DNA of 64,000 nucleotides from Thalassia testudinum (taxonomy: Eukaryota; Streptophyta; Magnoliopsida; Alismatales; Hydrocharitaceae). The DNA lies in assembly GCA_037157565.1 (NCBI GenBank), contig JAZHRO010000073.1:13522501-13586500 (forward strand). The letters run 5' to 3'. Made by a program: the position numbers and the translations under genes. The notes beneath the pieces are model-generated. The model did not search any database. It saw only the letters and a list, made by a program, of their open reading frames with translations, and was not told where the DNA came from. This document shows, piece by piece, positions 22,641 to 34,062 of the stretch (positions within the stretch are counted from its first letter, which is position 1; the number at the start of each line of letters is the position of its first letter).

Positions 22641-24215
22641 ATGCCTTGAGCCGGAAGGTGCCTGCCCACTTGGTTAGTTTACAGGCATAGAGTTGGAGAC
22701 TTATGGAGGAGTTGGGCAGTTGGCGACCCCTAGAGTTATAGGGTCATTATGGGTTGGTGATGGTGACACGATAGACGAGGCTAGAGCTGATAGACCACAT
22801 CATCACAGGACAGATGACAGATCTGTACCTACACTCATTGCGAGACAGAGTACTGTCAGGGGACCTTGGAGACTTCTCTTTTACAGATGAGGTGCTACGC
22901 ATGAGGGGACATTTGTGCATTCCTAGGGACTAGGAGTTGTTGAGAGAGCTCCTGGCTGAGGCACACGGGTCAAGGTTCACCATACATCTCAAGAACACGA
23001 AGATGTATCATGATATGAGATGTGAATTTTGGTGGAGAGGGATGAAGCGGGATGTAGGTGAGTTCGTGCAGCAGTGTTTGGTGTGCCAGTAGGTGAAGGC
23101 CGAGCATCAGAAGCCTGTAGGGCCTTTGCAGCCACTTCCTGTGCCAGAGTGGAATTGGGAGAGCATCACCAAGGACTTGGTGGTGGGCTTACCCGTTACC
23201 CAGCGAGGACACAACTTAGTCTGGGTGATTGTAGACAGATTGATGAAGACGGCACATTTCTTACAGATCTGAGTCACCTTGGGACCAGCGCAGTTGGCAG
23301 AGAGGTATATTCATGATGTGGTACGTCTCCACGAAGTTCCGCATGAGATTGTATCCGACTGGGATACCCATTTTACTTCCCACTTTTGGGCTGAGTTTCA
23401 GCAAGCTTTGGGGACACGGTTGAGGTTTAGTACAATGTACCAACCCCAGACGGATGGGCAGTCAGAGCACACGATACAGACACTTGAGGACCTTTTGCGC
23501 ACTTGTGTACTAGATTGGAGGGGCGCTTGGGAGGAGCACTTACCCCTGGCAGAGTTTGCATATAATAATAACTATCACTCGAGTATCGGCATGGCACCCT
23601 ACGAGGCTCTGTACGGACAGAGGTGTACTACGCCCTTGAGTTGGGTTGAGGTGGGGACCAAGTGGGAGGTAGGCCCCAGGCTGATCCGGCAGAGTCAAGA
23701 GGTGTTAGAGTAGATTCACAGATGACTTCTCACTATCAGGAGCCGACATAAGAGTTATGCAGATCGGAAGCACAGAGAGGTACAATTCAAGGCTGTGGAC
23801 CACGTCTTCCTTCGCGTTTCTCCCATGAAGGGCCTGCAACATTTTGGGGTGAAAGGGAAGCTCGCGCCGAGGTTTGTGGGCCATTTAAGGTCCTGGAGCA
23901 GGTAGGACCCATTGCCTACCAACTTGCCCTTCCTCCCAAGCTTTCTGGTGTGCACGACGTGTTCCACGTGTCCAACCTCCGGAAGCACATCGCTGATCCC
24001 TGTCACGTTCTGAGCCATGAGAGTGTCGAGGTGGGTGACGACCTGACCTATGCCGAGAGACCAGTGCAAATACTAGACATAGTCGTCCGGAGTTTGAGAC
24101 GGAAGCAGGTACCGGTGGTGAAGGTCTTGTGGAGGAGCCAGTGGTACAAGGAGGCAACCTCAGAGCCTAAGGCAGTGATGCGGAGCGGTACCATCACCTT
24201 TTTTAGGGTACGTCT
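22641..24215 (+). pseudogene. Element T integrase with chromodomain-like C-terminus
   Basis: HHCC region at about 22960-23090 (EAHGSRFTIHL...QQCLVCQ, then a TAG). The catalytic core has [13 protein letters not shown] (D at 23234), EIVSDWDTHFTSHFW (D at 23357) and DGQSEHTIQTLED (E at 23465); the last two are 35 residues apart, a D,D35E signature. An open frame of 144 residues covers 23279-23713. After another break, FHVSNLRKHIADP (from about 23959) leads into ILDIVVRSLRRKQVPVVKVL and WRSQWYKEATSE, a degenerate chromodomain that in chromoviruses steers integration to heterochromatin. Confidence 0.88.
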
Positions 24216-24325
24216 TTTTAGACCAGCTTCGATCCTTTTTAAGTTTGTTATGCGCATATATTTCCTTTTCCGCACGCTAGCTAGCTCAAGTTTCGGGGAT
24301 GAAACTTCCTTTAAGTTTGTTATGA
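24216..24325 (+). other. Polypurine-tract region before T 3' LTR
   Basis: The stretch contains tttcggggatgaaacttcctttaag (24290-24315), the equivalent of the conserved box before the polypurine tract of Tekay/Del elements. The G-run normally following it is gone; TTTGTTATGA precedes the LTR. Confidence 0.55.
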
Positions 24326-27002
24326 TGTAAAGAACCATTCTGTTCTGAGCCTTTTAAGACGTCTGGACTCTCAGTCAGACGTTTGGTTAGAAGTCCGAAA
24401 ATTGAAAATTTTGTACGTAACTTCGCATCTGTGCGCTAGCTGCGTGGAGACAGTCGCACTCTTTTCTCTCTCTCTCTCTTCTCTCCTCCACCAGAACCCT
24501 AGTCACACCCTCTATATAAGACCCTCTACCCCCCTTCCTCTCTTCTCCACTCCACCGCTACCACCTTTCTTCTTCCTCTCCAATGCAGCGAGAGGGGTGA
24601 GCGCGAGAGAGGGCACGAGTGCAAGCAACGAGGAGGAGAGGCGGTGTGAAGAGAGGAGGAAGAGCTTGAGCTCGCAAGCTCGTAGGAGCTTGCTGGAAAA
24701 TGACAGCCGAAGTGGCATGTGCAGGAGGAGGAGCGCGTCGAGGCAGACATCCCCAACACTTTGCTGTAGGCGAGGAGGGGTCGCGGCTATGTGTGACAAA
24801 AGGAACAGACGGTCAGTCTAGTTCTGGGTTTCTCCGAGAATCAGACATCTGGCGTGTCGTCCAGATGATGAGTTGGACGTCTGGTGATGACACCAGACGT
24901 CTGAAAGCAGAACTTCATGAAGGTACATTCTTCTTGCGGTTATGGCCATGCAGGCCGCACCACAGCTATGATTTGTGTAGCTAAATGTAGAAGATATGGT
25001 CTATCGCATGTAGGGATAACTTCGGGAAGGCGTGGGGCACGCCCTCCCAAGCATTTCGGATGTCTAGACAGCTTACCAGATGACTGGAAGCACTCCCAAA
25101 CGACTAGAGCAGAGGTTGGGCATCTGGAGTTTTGTCCAGATGGTCATGTAGGGGTTCTGAACATCTGGAGTCAACGCAAAAGCCTGAGGTGAGACCCTGG
25201 TGACTTTTAAGACGTCTAGACCTTGTGTCAGATGTCATATTTAGGTATGCAGTCCTGTTTTCGACCCGTTTAGGGTCCGTTTGGGGTTCATTTTATGCAA
25301 ACGAGATATCTGTGGATTCCTTGCGAGTTCCTCTACTTGTTAGAAGGCCTTTTATACTTTTCTAAACATTCTATTGTGTTATGTTCCTTGGTATAGGATT
25401 TCGATCTGTTTCATGTTCGGGGCCTATAGAGGCATGTGAGCTTGCCATTCGAGCCCCCAGTAATCCCGGATTATCTGGTAGAGTGGTTTTACCCTGATTT
25501 AATTATAAGACATGAATGCATATGTGAAATTGGATAACTAGAAACCTAGGATGTGGCATGAATCCTAAGACAAGAAGTACTTGCACTATTTGTATGCGTG
25601 TTTGAGATTGCAGTCTTAAATGAACGATTAGAGATGTAAACAATTGCCTGTTAATAAATAAAGAGCTGCCTATGAAATATGAAATGCCTGTGCTAGTCAA
25701 ATAGATACCTATGACATTACTTGTTGTATATGGAAATTGTGAAAATACAAGCTGCATGTGTGTAATAAGAAAATGGAAATGTGAATGATGAAACCCGATA
25801 TGGAACAACATGGTGAATATGAGCATGAACCCTATGGGGAATTAGGAGTAGAGCTCTCGTGGATAAATGGATTGGACGCGGAAATGTGAGTGGGAAGTGT
25901 GTTGGCCTTTGAGTACGTGTTACCAAGGAGAGCGATTGTCCCATATTTAGTGTAGAGCAGAGCTAGCCACCCTTGGGTTGGGACCCGGGGTTAGGATTGG
26001 CCACTCTACACTGACTTCTTTGGCCCTCACGTACACTATATCGGGGAGAGCTACTAGTGTATGGAGAGAGCTAGCCCCCCCACGAGGCCCGGGGTTCAGC
26101 TAGCCACCCTACACCGACTTGTTAGGCCCACTGGGCGAATTGGGGTAGTCAGACGAGGGTGCGCGGACTATGGAGGGGCGAGACCCCTGTTTGGTTCTGA
26201 GGGGCTAGACCCCTGTTACTGAGAGGGCTAGGCCCAATACTGTTCCGTGTTGTACTTTGGGCGTACCCACTAGCGGAAACTACTGACTGCATGCCAGTGC
26301 TGGGTAGCTACCCGTGCGCTTATCGCGCGTGCCATAGTCACCGCTACATCTGTCAGTGATCTCAGGGTGGTTGACTGGGTGTAGGATCACCACGGGTGAC
26401 TCTCCTGACCAAGAGAGCACCACGTGTGCCTTGTACTCTTCGAAAAAGACTGCAATCAAGATTGTTCCCAAAATGAACATGCGAGATCAAGAAAGAGGTC
26501 TGAAAAGTAAACTAATGGGTGAAAAGGAATGACTTCTAAAACAAAATAACTGGAAAAGATAAATTACTTGTTAGCTTTTACTACTTTAGTCAGTTTGGTT
26601 ACCACTCTACTCAGCGTTCGCTGGCTCCATTTTACTCGTACCCCCTTTACAGGTCCAGGAGTTGAGCAGCTCTAGTCGCCGGCTGCAGAGGGTGCTGAGA
26701 CCAGTCGAGCCCAGCAGTAGTTCCTGTTGTTGTTGTACTTTCTTTTTGCTGGTGAGTTAGACTATTGTTACTACTTTTGTTTCTGTACCTTGTTCTACTT
26801 TACTGTTGTGGTGGTGATATGTACTGTTAGCATATTTTATTTCCTTTACTACTAGTACCCTTTTACTGTTAGTTACTTAGCATAGTGAATGTGGTTTACT
26901 TTCCTACTTCTTGGTTATTTCTTGTCGGATGACTGGATTTTGGGATTAGTCGAGACGAGCCGGTCTCAGGTCCTGTAAGGATTCGGGAATCGGGTCGTAA
27001 CA
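24326..27002 (+). repeat. 3' LTR of element T
   Basis: 2677 bp, TGTAAAGAACC...GGTCGTAACA, pairing with 16620-19327. TATA box TATATAAG at 24513-24520. The AGACGTCTGG motif array is partly eroded compared with the 5' LTR. The 139-residue open frame at 24402-24821 is low-complexity Ser/Arg-rich and lies across the promoter and leader, so I do not regard it as a gene. Confidence 0.93.
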
Positions 27003-27720
27003 CCGTAGCACTAGAGGAAGACTTGGTCAAGCTCTTTGAATAGGTCCAAATAAACATCCGCTTGATGGATGCGATTCACCACGTACCGGCTTATGTGAGA
27101 TTTCTGAAAGACGTATGCACACCTAGGCGTAAGCGCGAACCAAGGGCGAGAATCTGATAGTACTGTCATAGCATGCTAGCTCCATCATTTTGAGCAAACT
27201 CTCACCTAAGTCAAAAGACCTTAGTACCCCTCTAATCTCCTATACATTTGGTGATATACAGTTCGATAGAGCTTTACTAGATATAGGAGCTTCCATAAAC
27301 TTGATACTTACATCCCTACTAGACCACCTTGAGGAATCTGAGATCAAACCGACAGAGGTGACTTTGCAATTAGTAGATTGATCCATCAAGTCACCTAAAG
27401 GAATTCTTGAGGATGTTATAGTTTTGATACGTGACTTCTATTTTCCCGTTGATTTCATCGTATTTGACATGGATGCTCATAAGAATTTAAAGAACACACC
27501 AATCATATTAGGGAGACCATTCTTGGCCACAGCTAGGGCCAACATCAATTGTGAAGAGGGCCAGATTGAGTTGAAATTTTAGGACAAAACTTTGAAGATT
27601 GATATCATTAAAGCCTAAAAGGGAATCAACTGTGGGGTTGTTGAACAGATCTGCAATATCGAGTCTGTGGTTAAGGAGTTTTTAGAGGAACATCCAATTA
27701 TTTCTGACATTCAACCATAG
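27003..27720 (+). pseudogene. Element O linker and protease
   Basis: Right after T the O frame resumes: ALEEDLVKLFE, stop, VQINIRLMDAIHHVPAYVRF, LKDVCTPRRKRE, the segment that precedes protease in Athila/Tat elements. Protease proper: LISYTFGDIQFDRALLDIGA, SINLILTSLLDHL (from 27220), stop at 27379, then DFYFPVDFIVFDMD and TPIILGRPFLATARANINCE. The open part is 63 residues. Stops also lie near 27581 and 27616. Confidence 0.85.
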
Positions 27721-27779
27721 GAAGATCACAACCCATAGTTAGAGGAGCCTAGACTTGACCTAGAGACAGCTACAGCTCC

Positions 27780-28880
27780 TGCCTTTGCTTACGAACCCCA
27801 CCCTGAACCACCTGCTGCTGCTGATAACCTTGTTATGGAGTTGAAGCCCCTCCCTGATCATTTAAAATACATCTTTTTGTGTTCAACCCACACATTTCCT
27901 TTGATCGTCAAATCCCGACTTACCTTGGATCAGGAAACAAAACTGATTTCCATCCTCTAGCAACATCGGAGAGCCATTGGATGGACTTTCGATGACTTGA
28001 TTGGTATCAGCCCTTCGTATTCCACACACCGCATCTACACTGAAGAGGGTTCACGACCATCCCGTGAAATGCAGAGGCGTTTGAATATGAACCTACAGGA
28101 TGTCGTGCAGAAAGAGATCATTAGGTGGTAGATGCTGGAATCATCTACCCGATCTTTGACAGTCGTTGGGTGAGTCCAATCCAGGTTGTGCCTAAAAAGG
28201 CTAGGCTCACTGTGATCACAACTGAAACAGGAGAAACTATCCCGACCCGCTTTGCAAACTTGTGGAGAGTCTACATTGACTACAGAAAATTGAATGCCTC
28301 CACGAAGGACCATTTCCCACTACCTTTTAATAGCCAGATTCTCGAGAAACTGGCGGAAAATTAGTTTTTCTATTTCTAGATGGGTACTCGGGGTATAATC
28401 AGGTGGTAATTCATCCAGACGACCAGGAAAAGCCTACCTTCACCAGCCCTACAGGACGTACGCGTTCAGTAGGATGCCTTTTGGGCTATGCAACACACCT
28501 GCCACCTTTCAACGATGCATGCTAGCCATATTTTCCGATATGGTAGATGAGTAGCTTGAAGTCTTCATGGATGACTTCTCGATTTTTGGGGAATCTTTTG
28601 ATGATTGCCTCTTGCATCTGGTCCAAATCCTCAGGCGTTGCATTGACGTGAATCTGGTTCTTTCTTGGGAAAAGTGCCACTTCATGGTTCCTAAGGGTAT
28701 TATCCTGGGACATCTTATCTCTGAGAAAGGCATCCAAGTCGACTGGGCTAAGGTAAATTTGATTTCCAACCTACTTGTGCCTAGCTTGGTCAAGGTCATC
28801 AGATCTTTTCTGGGGCACGATAAATTTTTACCATTGATTCATTCCGGATTTCTAGAAAATCACGCGCCCTTTGACTAATC
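27780..28880 (+). pseudogene. Element O reverse transcriptase
   Basis: Starts with MELKPLPDHLKYIFL (27837) and QHRRAIGWTFDDLIGISPSY. The finger region reads MVDAGIIYPIFDSRWVSPIQ and VVPKKARLTVI, then WRVYIDYRKLNAS (open frame 28125-28364). Frameshifts follow between 28365 and 28560. The catalytic box is in FMDDFSIFGESFDDC at about 28567, so the YMDD-type motif keeps both Asp. It ends with CHFMVPKGIILGHLISEKGI. A frame change sits at about 28130, where ...EIIRW runs out of frame. Confidence 0.85.
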
Positions 28881-28979
28881 TCTTATTAGAAGATGTCACT
28901 TTTGAGATAATTGATGAGTGAACTCCCGCATTTGAGAGCCTACATGACTGAGTTACCTAAGCACCTAACCTACAATCCC

Positions 28980-29410
28980 CTGATTGGTCTCAACCCTTTG
29001 AGATCATGTGTGATGCATCTAACTATGCAGTAGGTCCAGTGCTTGGGCAAAAAATCAACGGGAAACCCGTGGTCATCTACTACGCTAGCAAGACACTCGA
29101 CGAGGCTCAATGTATCTATACAGTTACTGAGAAAGAGCTGCTAGCTGTAGTATTTGGCCTGGAAAAATTTCAATCATATCTCTTGGGCTCCCAGGTTATC
29201 ATCTACTCGGATCACACTATAGTGAGGTACCTACTCGCGAAAAAGGACGTGAAACCTCAATTAATCCTCTGGATCTTGCTGTTACGAGAATTTGATCTTG
29301 CAATTCACAATAAGGAGGGAAAGCAGATTGTGGTAGCTGATCACTTATCCCGCCTTCCTTCTACTATCGACCCTTCCAGATCGATCACAGAACATTTTCC
29401 AAATGAGCAC
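28980..29410 (+). pseudogene. Element O RNase H
   Basis: An open frame of 135 residues (29006-29413): MCDASNYAVGPVLGQKINGK carries the first catalytic Asp, ASKTLDEAQCIYTVTEKELL the Glu, and VIIYSDHTIVRYLLAKKDVK the next Asp, followed by VVADHLSRLPS. The frame ends at EHFPNEH because solo LTR S is inserted after the AGCAC duplication. Excising S joins EH directly to LLTIGTG of the integrase part. Confidence 0.88.
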
Positions 29411-31137
29411 TGATGAGTCGTGTTTCGCGAATTAAAATTGGGGTTTGGAGAACCTGTCGTTGTAGCTTGCAAAACATGTTTATCAAATACAATTTATAAC
29501 TGAAACTCCAAGGGAGTCCCGAGTCGAACACAGGGAGGCGACATTTACTTTAGTTGAAATCTGCATTTGGTTTTGTTTCTTTTTGGTGTTTTAGGGTTTT
29601 ATTATTTTTTTCTTTTGTTTTTATCGAAGTAGCAAGCAAGATAGATAACAAGAGAGATGAAACAATTATGATATATCACACAAATGTTTATTACTATAAT
29701 CTATAAAGGCATAAAAGAGATAGGGGTGAGAGGAAATCTCCTGAATCGGTTGTTTAGCGAGATGATGGTGCCTGGTGGAAGCTTGGATGAACAAGGTGAG
29801 ATGCAGGACGACGAAGGTGAGATGTAGAAGGACATCAAGTAGAAGAATGCTTCACCGAGGCTCTGGAATGGAGGTGAGGAGACAAAGGTGATCTTCTACC
29901 AGAATGGAGGTGGGAGGACGACTCCAAGGCAACCTATGAAGGTGGTGGGATGAAGGATGAATATTTGATGGGAAATAGGAAGATTACACTAAAAGGAGGC
30001 CTTTGGAGCTTGAGAGTAAGCTCTAATGGAACTTTCGAAGGCTACTAGAGCTTAGGAGTAGGTGGGAGCAGAGTAGGTAGAGATGAAGACGAACAGGTGT
30101 GTAGGGGTGTTTATATAGTGGATGGAAGAAGAAATTCGTGTAGAGGGCTGTAGTGACAGCTACAGGCGTCACTAAAGACCCCTGTAGCTATCACTGAAGA
30201 TTGTGCCCCCATCGCTCATGCCCACAGCTGTCCTTGTGCCTACAAGCAATTAGTGATGTCTGTAAGCATCACTAAAGGTCCTCCTTTCTCACACATGCAC
30301 GCTCATGGATGGATCAGGCGTGGACCATTAGCAGCTGTTGGATCAGAGGTGAATGGTTGAGATGGCATGGGGATCGTGCATTCAGATCACATGCTCGTTA
30401 GCACATCAGATTGGGCGTCGATCAACGCGTGATCATATGCATGCAGATCGTGTGGTTCTGATTTGCCACGTCGCCTCCCTCTCTGCCTCTTGATGGCCAT
30501 CCAATGGGAGTAATTTGATTGCACCTGCACTTGTGAGAATGCGTCCCCCACCGCGACTCAAACTCATGCTCACTATTTGCGAGCACTTGTCTTCACCATT
30601 GCACCAAAGCCATGGTTTGCTGAGTGGAGGGTGGTGCCATCGCGCATGCCTTGACTGTTGGATGAAGATCCAACAGTCTAGGTGAATCCTTGCTTGAGGC
30701 TGGGCGTCCTTCAGCCGTGGGAGTGTGTGTCTCAGCAGTTGGATTGTGATCCAACAGCTGCGATCTCTTCTTGTGGCAAGGCTAGGGATGCAATGGCTCT
30801 GGTGGGGCAGCCTGGATGGTGCCACATAGTGCCATCTGGGTCATCCATCTTCTTTATGTTGAGGGTGCTACGGAGCTCTGATCGGGGTGATTTTTGCAAT
30901 GACGAATAGTGATAGTCGCTTTGGATTCATCCGTATGATCGGATTCTTCATCCGAAACCCTTAAAGATGTCACACTACCTCCTGCCCATAGAAGATGGAA
31001 GAATTAATGTACATAATACACAACTATCCTAAATGCCATTAACGGATGTTATGCAATATTTATAACATGATATGCAATGCTAAACCTAGGAACTATCATA
31101 AATAAGCATTTTATCCTGAATTCATGTGTGTTTATCA
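29411..31137 (-). repeat. Solo LTR S in element O (reversed)
   Basis: 1727 bp reading TGATAAACAC...CGACTCATCA on the minus strand. Flanks are AGCAC (29406-29410) and AGTAC (31138-31142), one mismatch. On the minus strand it has the usual LTR end signature cctccctgtgttcgactcgg, and no primer site or coding region, so it is a solo LTR. It shares the GTTGGAT...ATCCAAC palindromes (30657-30674, 30738-30755) and the ATGGTGCC...GCCAT inverted repeat (30816-30835) with the LTR of M. The 130-residue minus-strand frame at 30433-30825 is LTR noise. Confidence 0.9.
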
Positions 31138-32460
31138 AGTACCTCCTGACTATTGGTACGGGACTTCCCTAGTACACAGATTTGGTGAACTACTTGGCAT
31201 CTCATTAGATCCTGTCTGATTGGCCGAACGCCAAGAAAGGCAAATTGCTTTCCAAAGTAAAGTACTACATATGGGAAGACCCGTACCTTTTTCACATTGG
31301 TGCTGATCAAATTATCAAGCGTTGTGTGCCAGAAGCGGAAATACAAGACATTTTGTCCTTCTGCCATGACTAGGCCTGCGACGAACACTTCTCCGGACAT
31401 AAAACCACAGCTAAAGTCCTCCAGTGCGGCTTTTATTACCCTGTGATCTTCGAGGACTCACATGATTACTGTAAGGCATGCAATTATTGCCAAACCTTGG
31501 GCAACATGAGCCATCGTGATATGATGCCTCTACAGTCGATTCTCGTGTGTGAAATCTTCGATATCTAAGGGATTGATTTCATGGGTCCCTACCCCAAATC
31601 GGACGGATTCAAATAGATTCACCTCGCTGCGGACTACGTGTCCAAATGGATCGAAGCCATCCCAACCTAAACCAACATCATAAGGTAGTTATCAAATTCA
31701 TTCATCAACACATCTTTTCCCGATTCGATGTTCCACGTGCTATTATCTCTGATTGAGGGACCCACTTCACGATTGCACAGTTCAGATCCCTGATGACAAA
31801 GTATGGGGTGTCACACCAAATCTCGACTCCGTATCACTCCCAAACCAATGGCTTGGCTAAACTGGCAAACAAGGAGATCAAGAAAATCCTTTAGGTCACT
31901 AATTGGCCTGATAGGAAGGATTGGTCAGCCTGCCTTCCAGAAGCTTTGTGGGCCTATAGGAACACTCACAAAACCCATCTAGGCATGTCTCCCTTCAGAC
32001 TCGTGTACAGGAAGGCATGTCACCTACCTATCGAAACAGTGCACAAAGCCTATTGGGTAGTATGGAAGTGCAACCTAGATTTTTTTAAGGCTGGAACCCA
32101 CCGCCAATTACAAATGAGCGAGATTGAGGAACTATGCAATGATGGGTACGAGAACTCGTAAATTTACAAAGAGTGGGTTAAAGCCTTCCATGACAAGCAC
32201 ATATCAAGAAAAACTTTCCATCCTAATCAGAAGGACCAACTCTTTGATGCCAAACTCAAACTGTTCCCAGGCAAACTCAAATCAAAATGGATTGGACCAT
32301 TTCTTGTCCGACGTGTTTTTGGAAATGGAGCCATCGAAATTAGTGAACTCAGCCTTGATTTTGAACCATTTATCATGAATGGTCAAAGACTCAAACCGTT
32401 CATCGAACTCACCAACACAAACTTGCCTGCATTATCTTTTGATCTCCATTCTCCCTAAGC
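31138..32460 (+). pseudogene. Element O integrase and C-terminal region
   Basis: Resumes after S. HHCC region with ILSFCHD, stop, ACDEHFSGHKTTAKVLQCGF and DYCKACNYCQTLGN. Core: IDFMGPYPKSDGF with the first Asp at about 31570-31580, the second near ISD at 31750 (followed by TGA), and a frameshifted NQTNG-LAKLAN-like box near 31845 where the catalytic Glu appears lost. Then WAYRNTHKTHLGMSPFRLVY, KACHLPIETVHKAYW (open 31946-32161), KLKLFPGKLKSKWIGPFLVR and FIMNGQRLKPFIEL. It ends at the TAA at about 32457. There are many stops. Confidence 0.85.
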
Positions 32461-34062
32461 TCATTGCACCCAACTGATGACGTTCAACTTAGAGCTTAAT
32501 GGGAGCAACCCGTCATCTTTTGAAAAAACCTGAAACCCTTTCCACATAACTCTTTGCTGAATTCATATTACACTTTAGGGTTCGTGCATTAGAACAGCTG
32601 ACTCCAACTTTGGTACTTGTATCAAAGGTTGAAATCATCTGCAACAAATCATCCTAACCCATTCACCCACCCATTGACCCTGTTCTAATGTATGATCTAA
32701 GCTGAACTCGAACCCACCTAATTTACAATGAGGACATTGCAAATCGTAGGCATGGGGGGTATTAAGTTGTAAAACGCTATGAAAATCAAATCACAAAAGG
32801 GCTTCATCTAAAAAAAATGGAGGTTGAGAGAAAAGATCAATTTGAGAGAAAATGAAGAAAAAGGAGGGAAGGAAACAAAAAGAAAAAGAAAGGAGCAAAA
32901 AGAAAGGAAAAAAAAGTTAGTGTCCCTTCAAAATAATATGGAACTTACCTAACTTCTAGGTTGGATCGAATGATGAATTACAACCTGGAAGGCTAAAACT
33001 TAAGGGATTACTGGAAAATACTAACCTTAGGCCTCTTTGATCCGGTTTGAGATTTAAACACTCAAGTATTTGTCAAGATCTGGATTAATCCTCAATAAGT
33101 TAAAGAAAATGCAAAGCTTATGTATTAGGTCTAAGGCTTAAGGATTATTCAACCCCATTAACTGACCTCTAGTTTGCGAGACTCAGTAACATAAGCACCC
33201 TAAATCACACATAGTCTGGTTCAGTGCACTTAAATATGAAATCATTGCAAAAAGCATTTATGCTGTTCTAGAAATGGTCCTAAGATCTAGATTAGGAGCA
33301 GCTCGAAAACACAAATTGATTTAGACAAGTTCCTAACACGGAGAGGTAGGAAATTCCCCTCCAAGATGCGCAATAACATATCATCTCCTCGATGCTTGTG
33401 TCCTAAGATATCTTAATATCCTACTAGGGCTAGTAAGTACCTTGTGCTAGTTCAAATGCCATGGGAGACATTATCACAAAATGCCAATTGCCAGGGTCTG
33501 GATTTAGCCGCAGAACACCATGGGTGGCACTATAGCGAAGTGTCGGAAGCCAGGGTTCTGGGGGTTGCCATGGGCGATGCTATCCCAAAGCATCGATTGC
33601 TAGGGACCCTGCGAGGATTGATGTTGGGAACAAGGAATTTGATACAGAATGTGTTTAGGGCCAATCCGAGGATGGATCTAAGGAAAAATATAATGAAAAG
33701 AAAAGGAGAGAGAAAGCTCTCCGAAAATGAAAATCTTCTTCTATCCCTTTCTCTTAAAATGCACTGGTAAACTGAACCTAGGCTAACCATGTTACAAGCA
33801 TGGGTGTTTTAACTACTTGGTCCAACGAACCTTAGGATAGTTCCTGTGGGCCTTAGACACCTTTGCGGCAGACTGAGGTGAAAGCTAGTTAGGTCAGGAT
33901 CTGAGTCGGTACTTGAGTACCTCTAGGCCTACTATTGCTATTAAGATCTGATTTCTAGAGATGTAGCTTAGTAGGGCATCCTAATGGTTACATCCAATCT
34001 AGAAAACTAGTCTGATCCATAGAATTTTGCTAAGGTACAAGCAAAAGATAAGCATGAGGGTA
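32461..34062 (+). other. 3' noncoding region of element O
   Basis: Contains the gatgacgttcaacttagagcttaatgggagcaacccgtc box (32474-32515) and caatgaggacattgcaaat...gcatggggggta (32726-32762), landmarks that follow integrase in this branch and recur in M and R. A purine-rich stretch lies at 32820-32930, and a degenerate tandem repeat at 33459-33620. It ends with the polypurine-like aagcatgagggta before the LTR. The 108-residue frame at 33444-33770 falls on the tandem repeat and has no family resemblance. Confidence 0.8.
33459..33620 (+). repeat. Degenerate 50-59 bp tandem repeat
   Basis: Three units, each starting CCATGGG (33459, 33518, 33568) and containing a GCCAGGGT- or GCTAGGGA-like core. 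The units differ in length (59 and 50 bp) and are well diverged. Confidence 0.6.

Larger units (their letters stand above)
16620..27002 (+). mobile_element. Element T: Tekay/Del-like chromovirus, complete with both LTRs
   Basis: 10.4 kb with 2.7 kb LTRs beginning TGTAAAGA and ending CGTAACA, flanked by CCGTA at 16615-16619 and 27003-27007. Internal order: tRNA-iMet primer site, gag with CCHC knuckle, protease, RT, RNase H, integrase, chromodomain-like end. That order and the C-terminal chromodomain place it in the chromoviruses. It interrupts O between gag and protease: ...KPKTV joins ALEEDLVKLFE. LTRs differ by roughly a tenth in the parts I compared, and coding regions carry stops, so it is old and inactive. 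Confidence 0.93.

Noticed and set aside
24402..24821. 139-residue open frame in the T 3' LTR
   Set aside because: It spans the LTR promoter and leader, is Ser/Arg-rich low complexity, and is broken in the 5' LTR.
30433..30825. 130-residue minus-strand frame in solo LTR S
   Set aside because: It overlaps the LTR palindromes, has no domain, and has no counterpart in the related M LTR.
33444..33770. 108-residue frame after the O integrase as an env-like gene
   Set aside because: It covers the degenerate tandem repeat and a purine-rich stretch; no signal peptide or membrane segment is seen.
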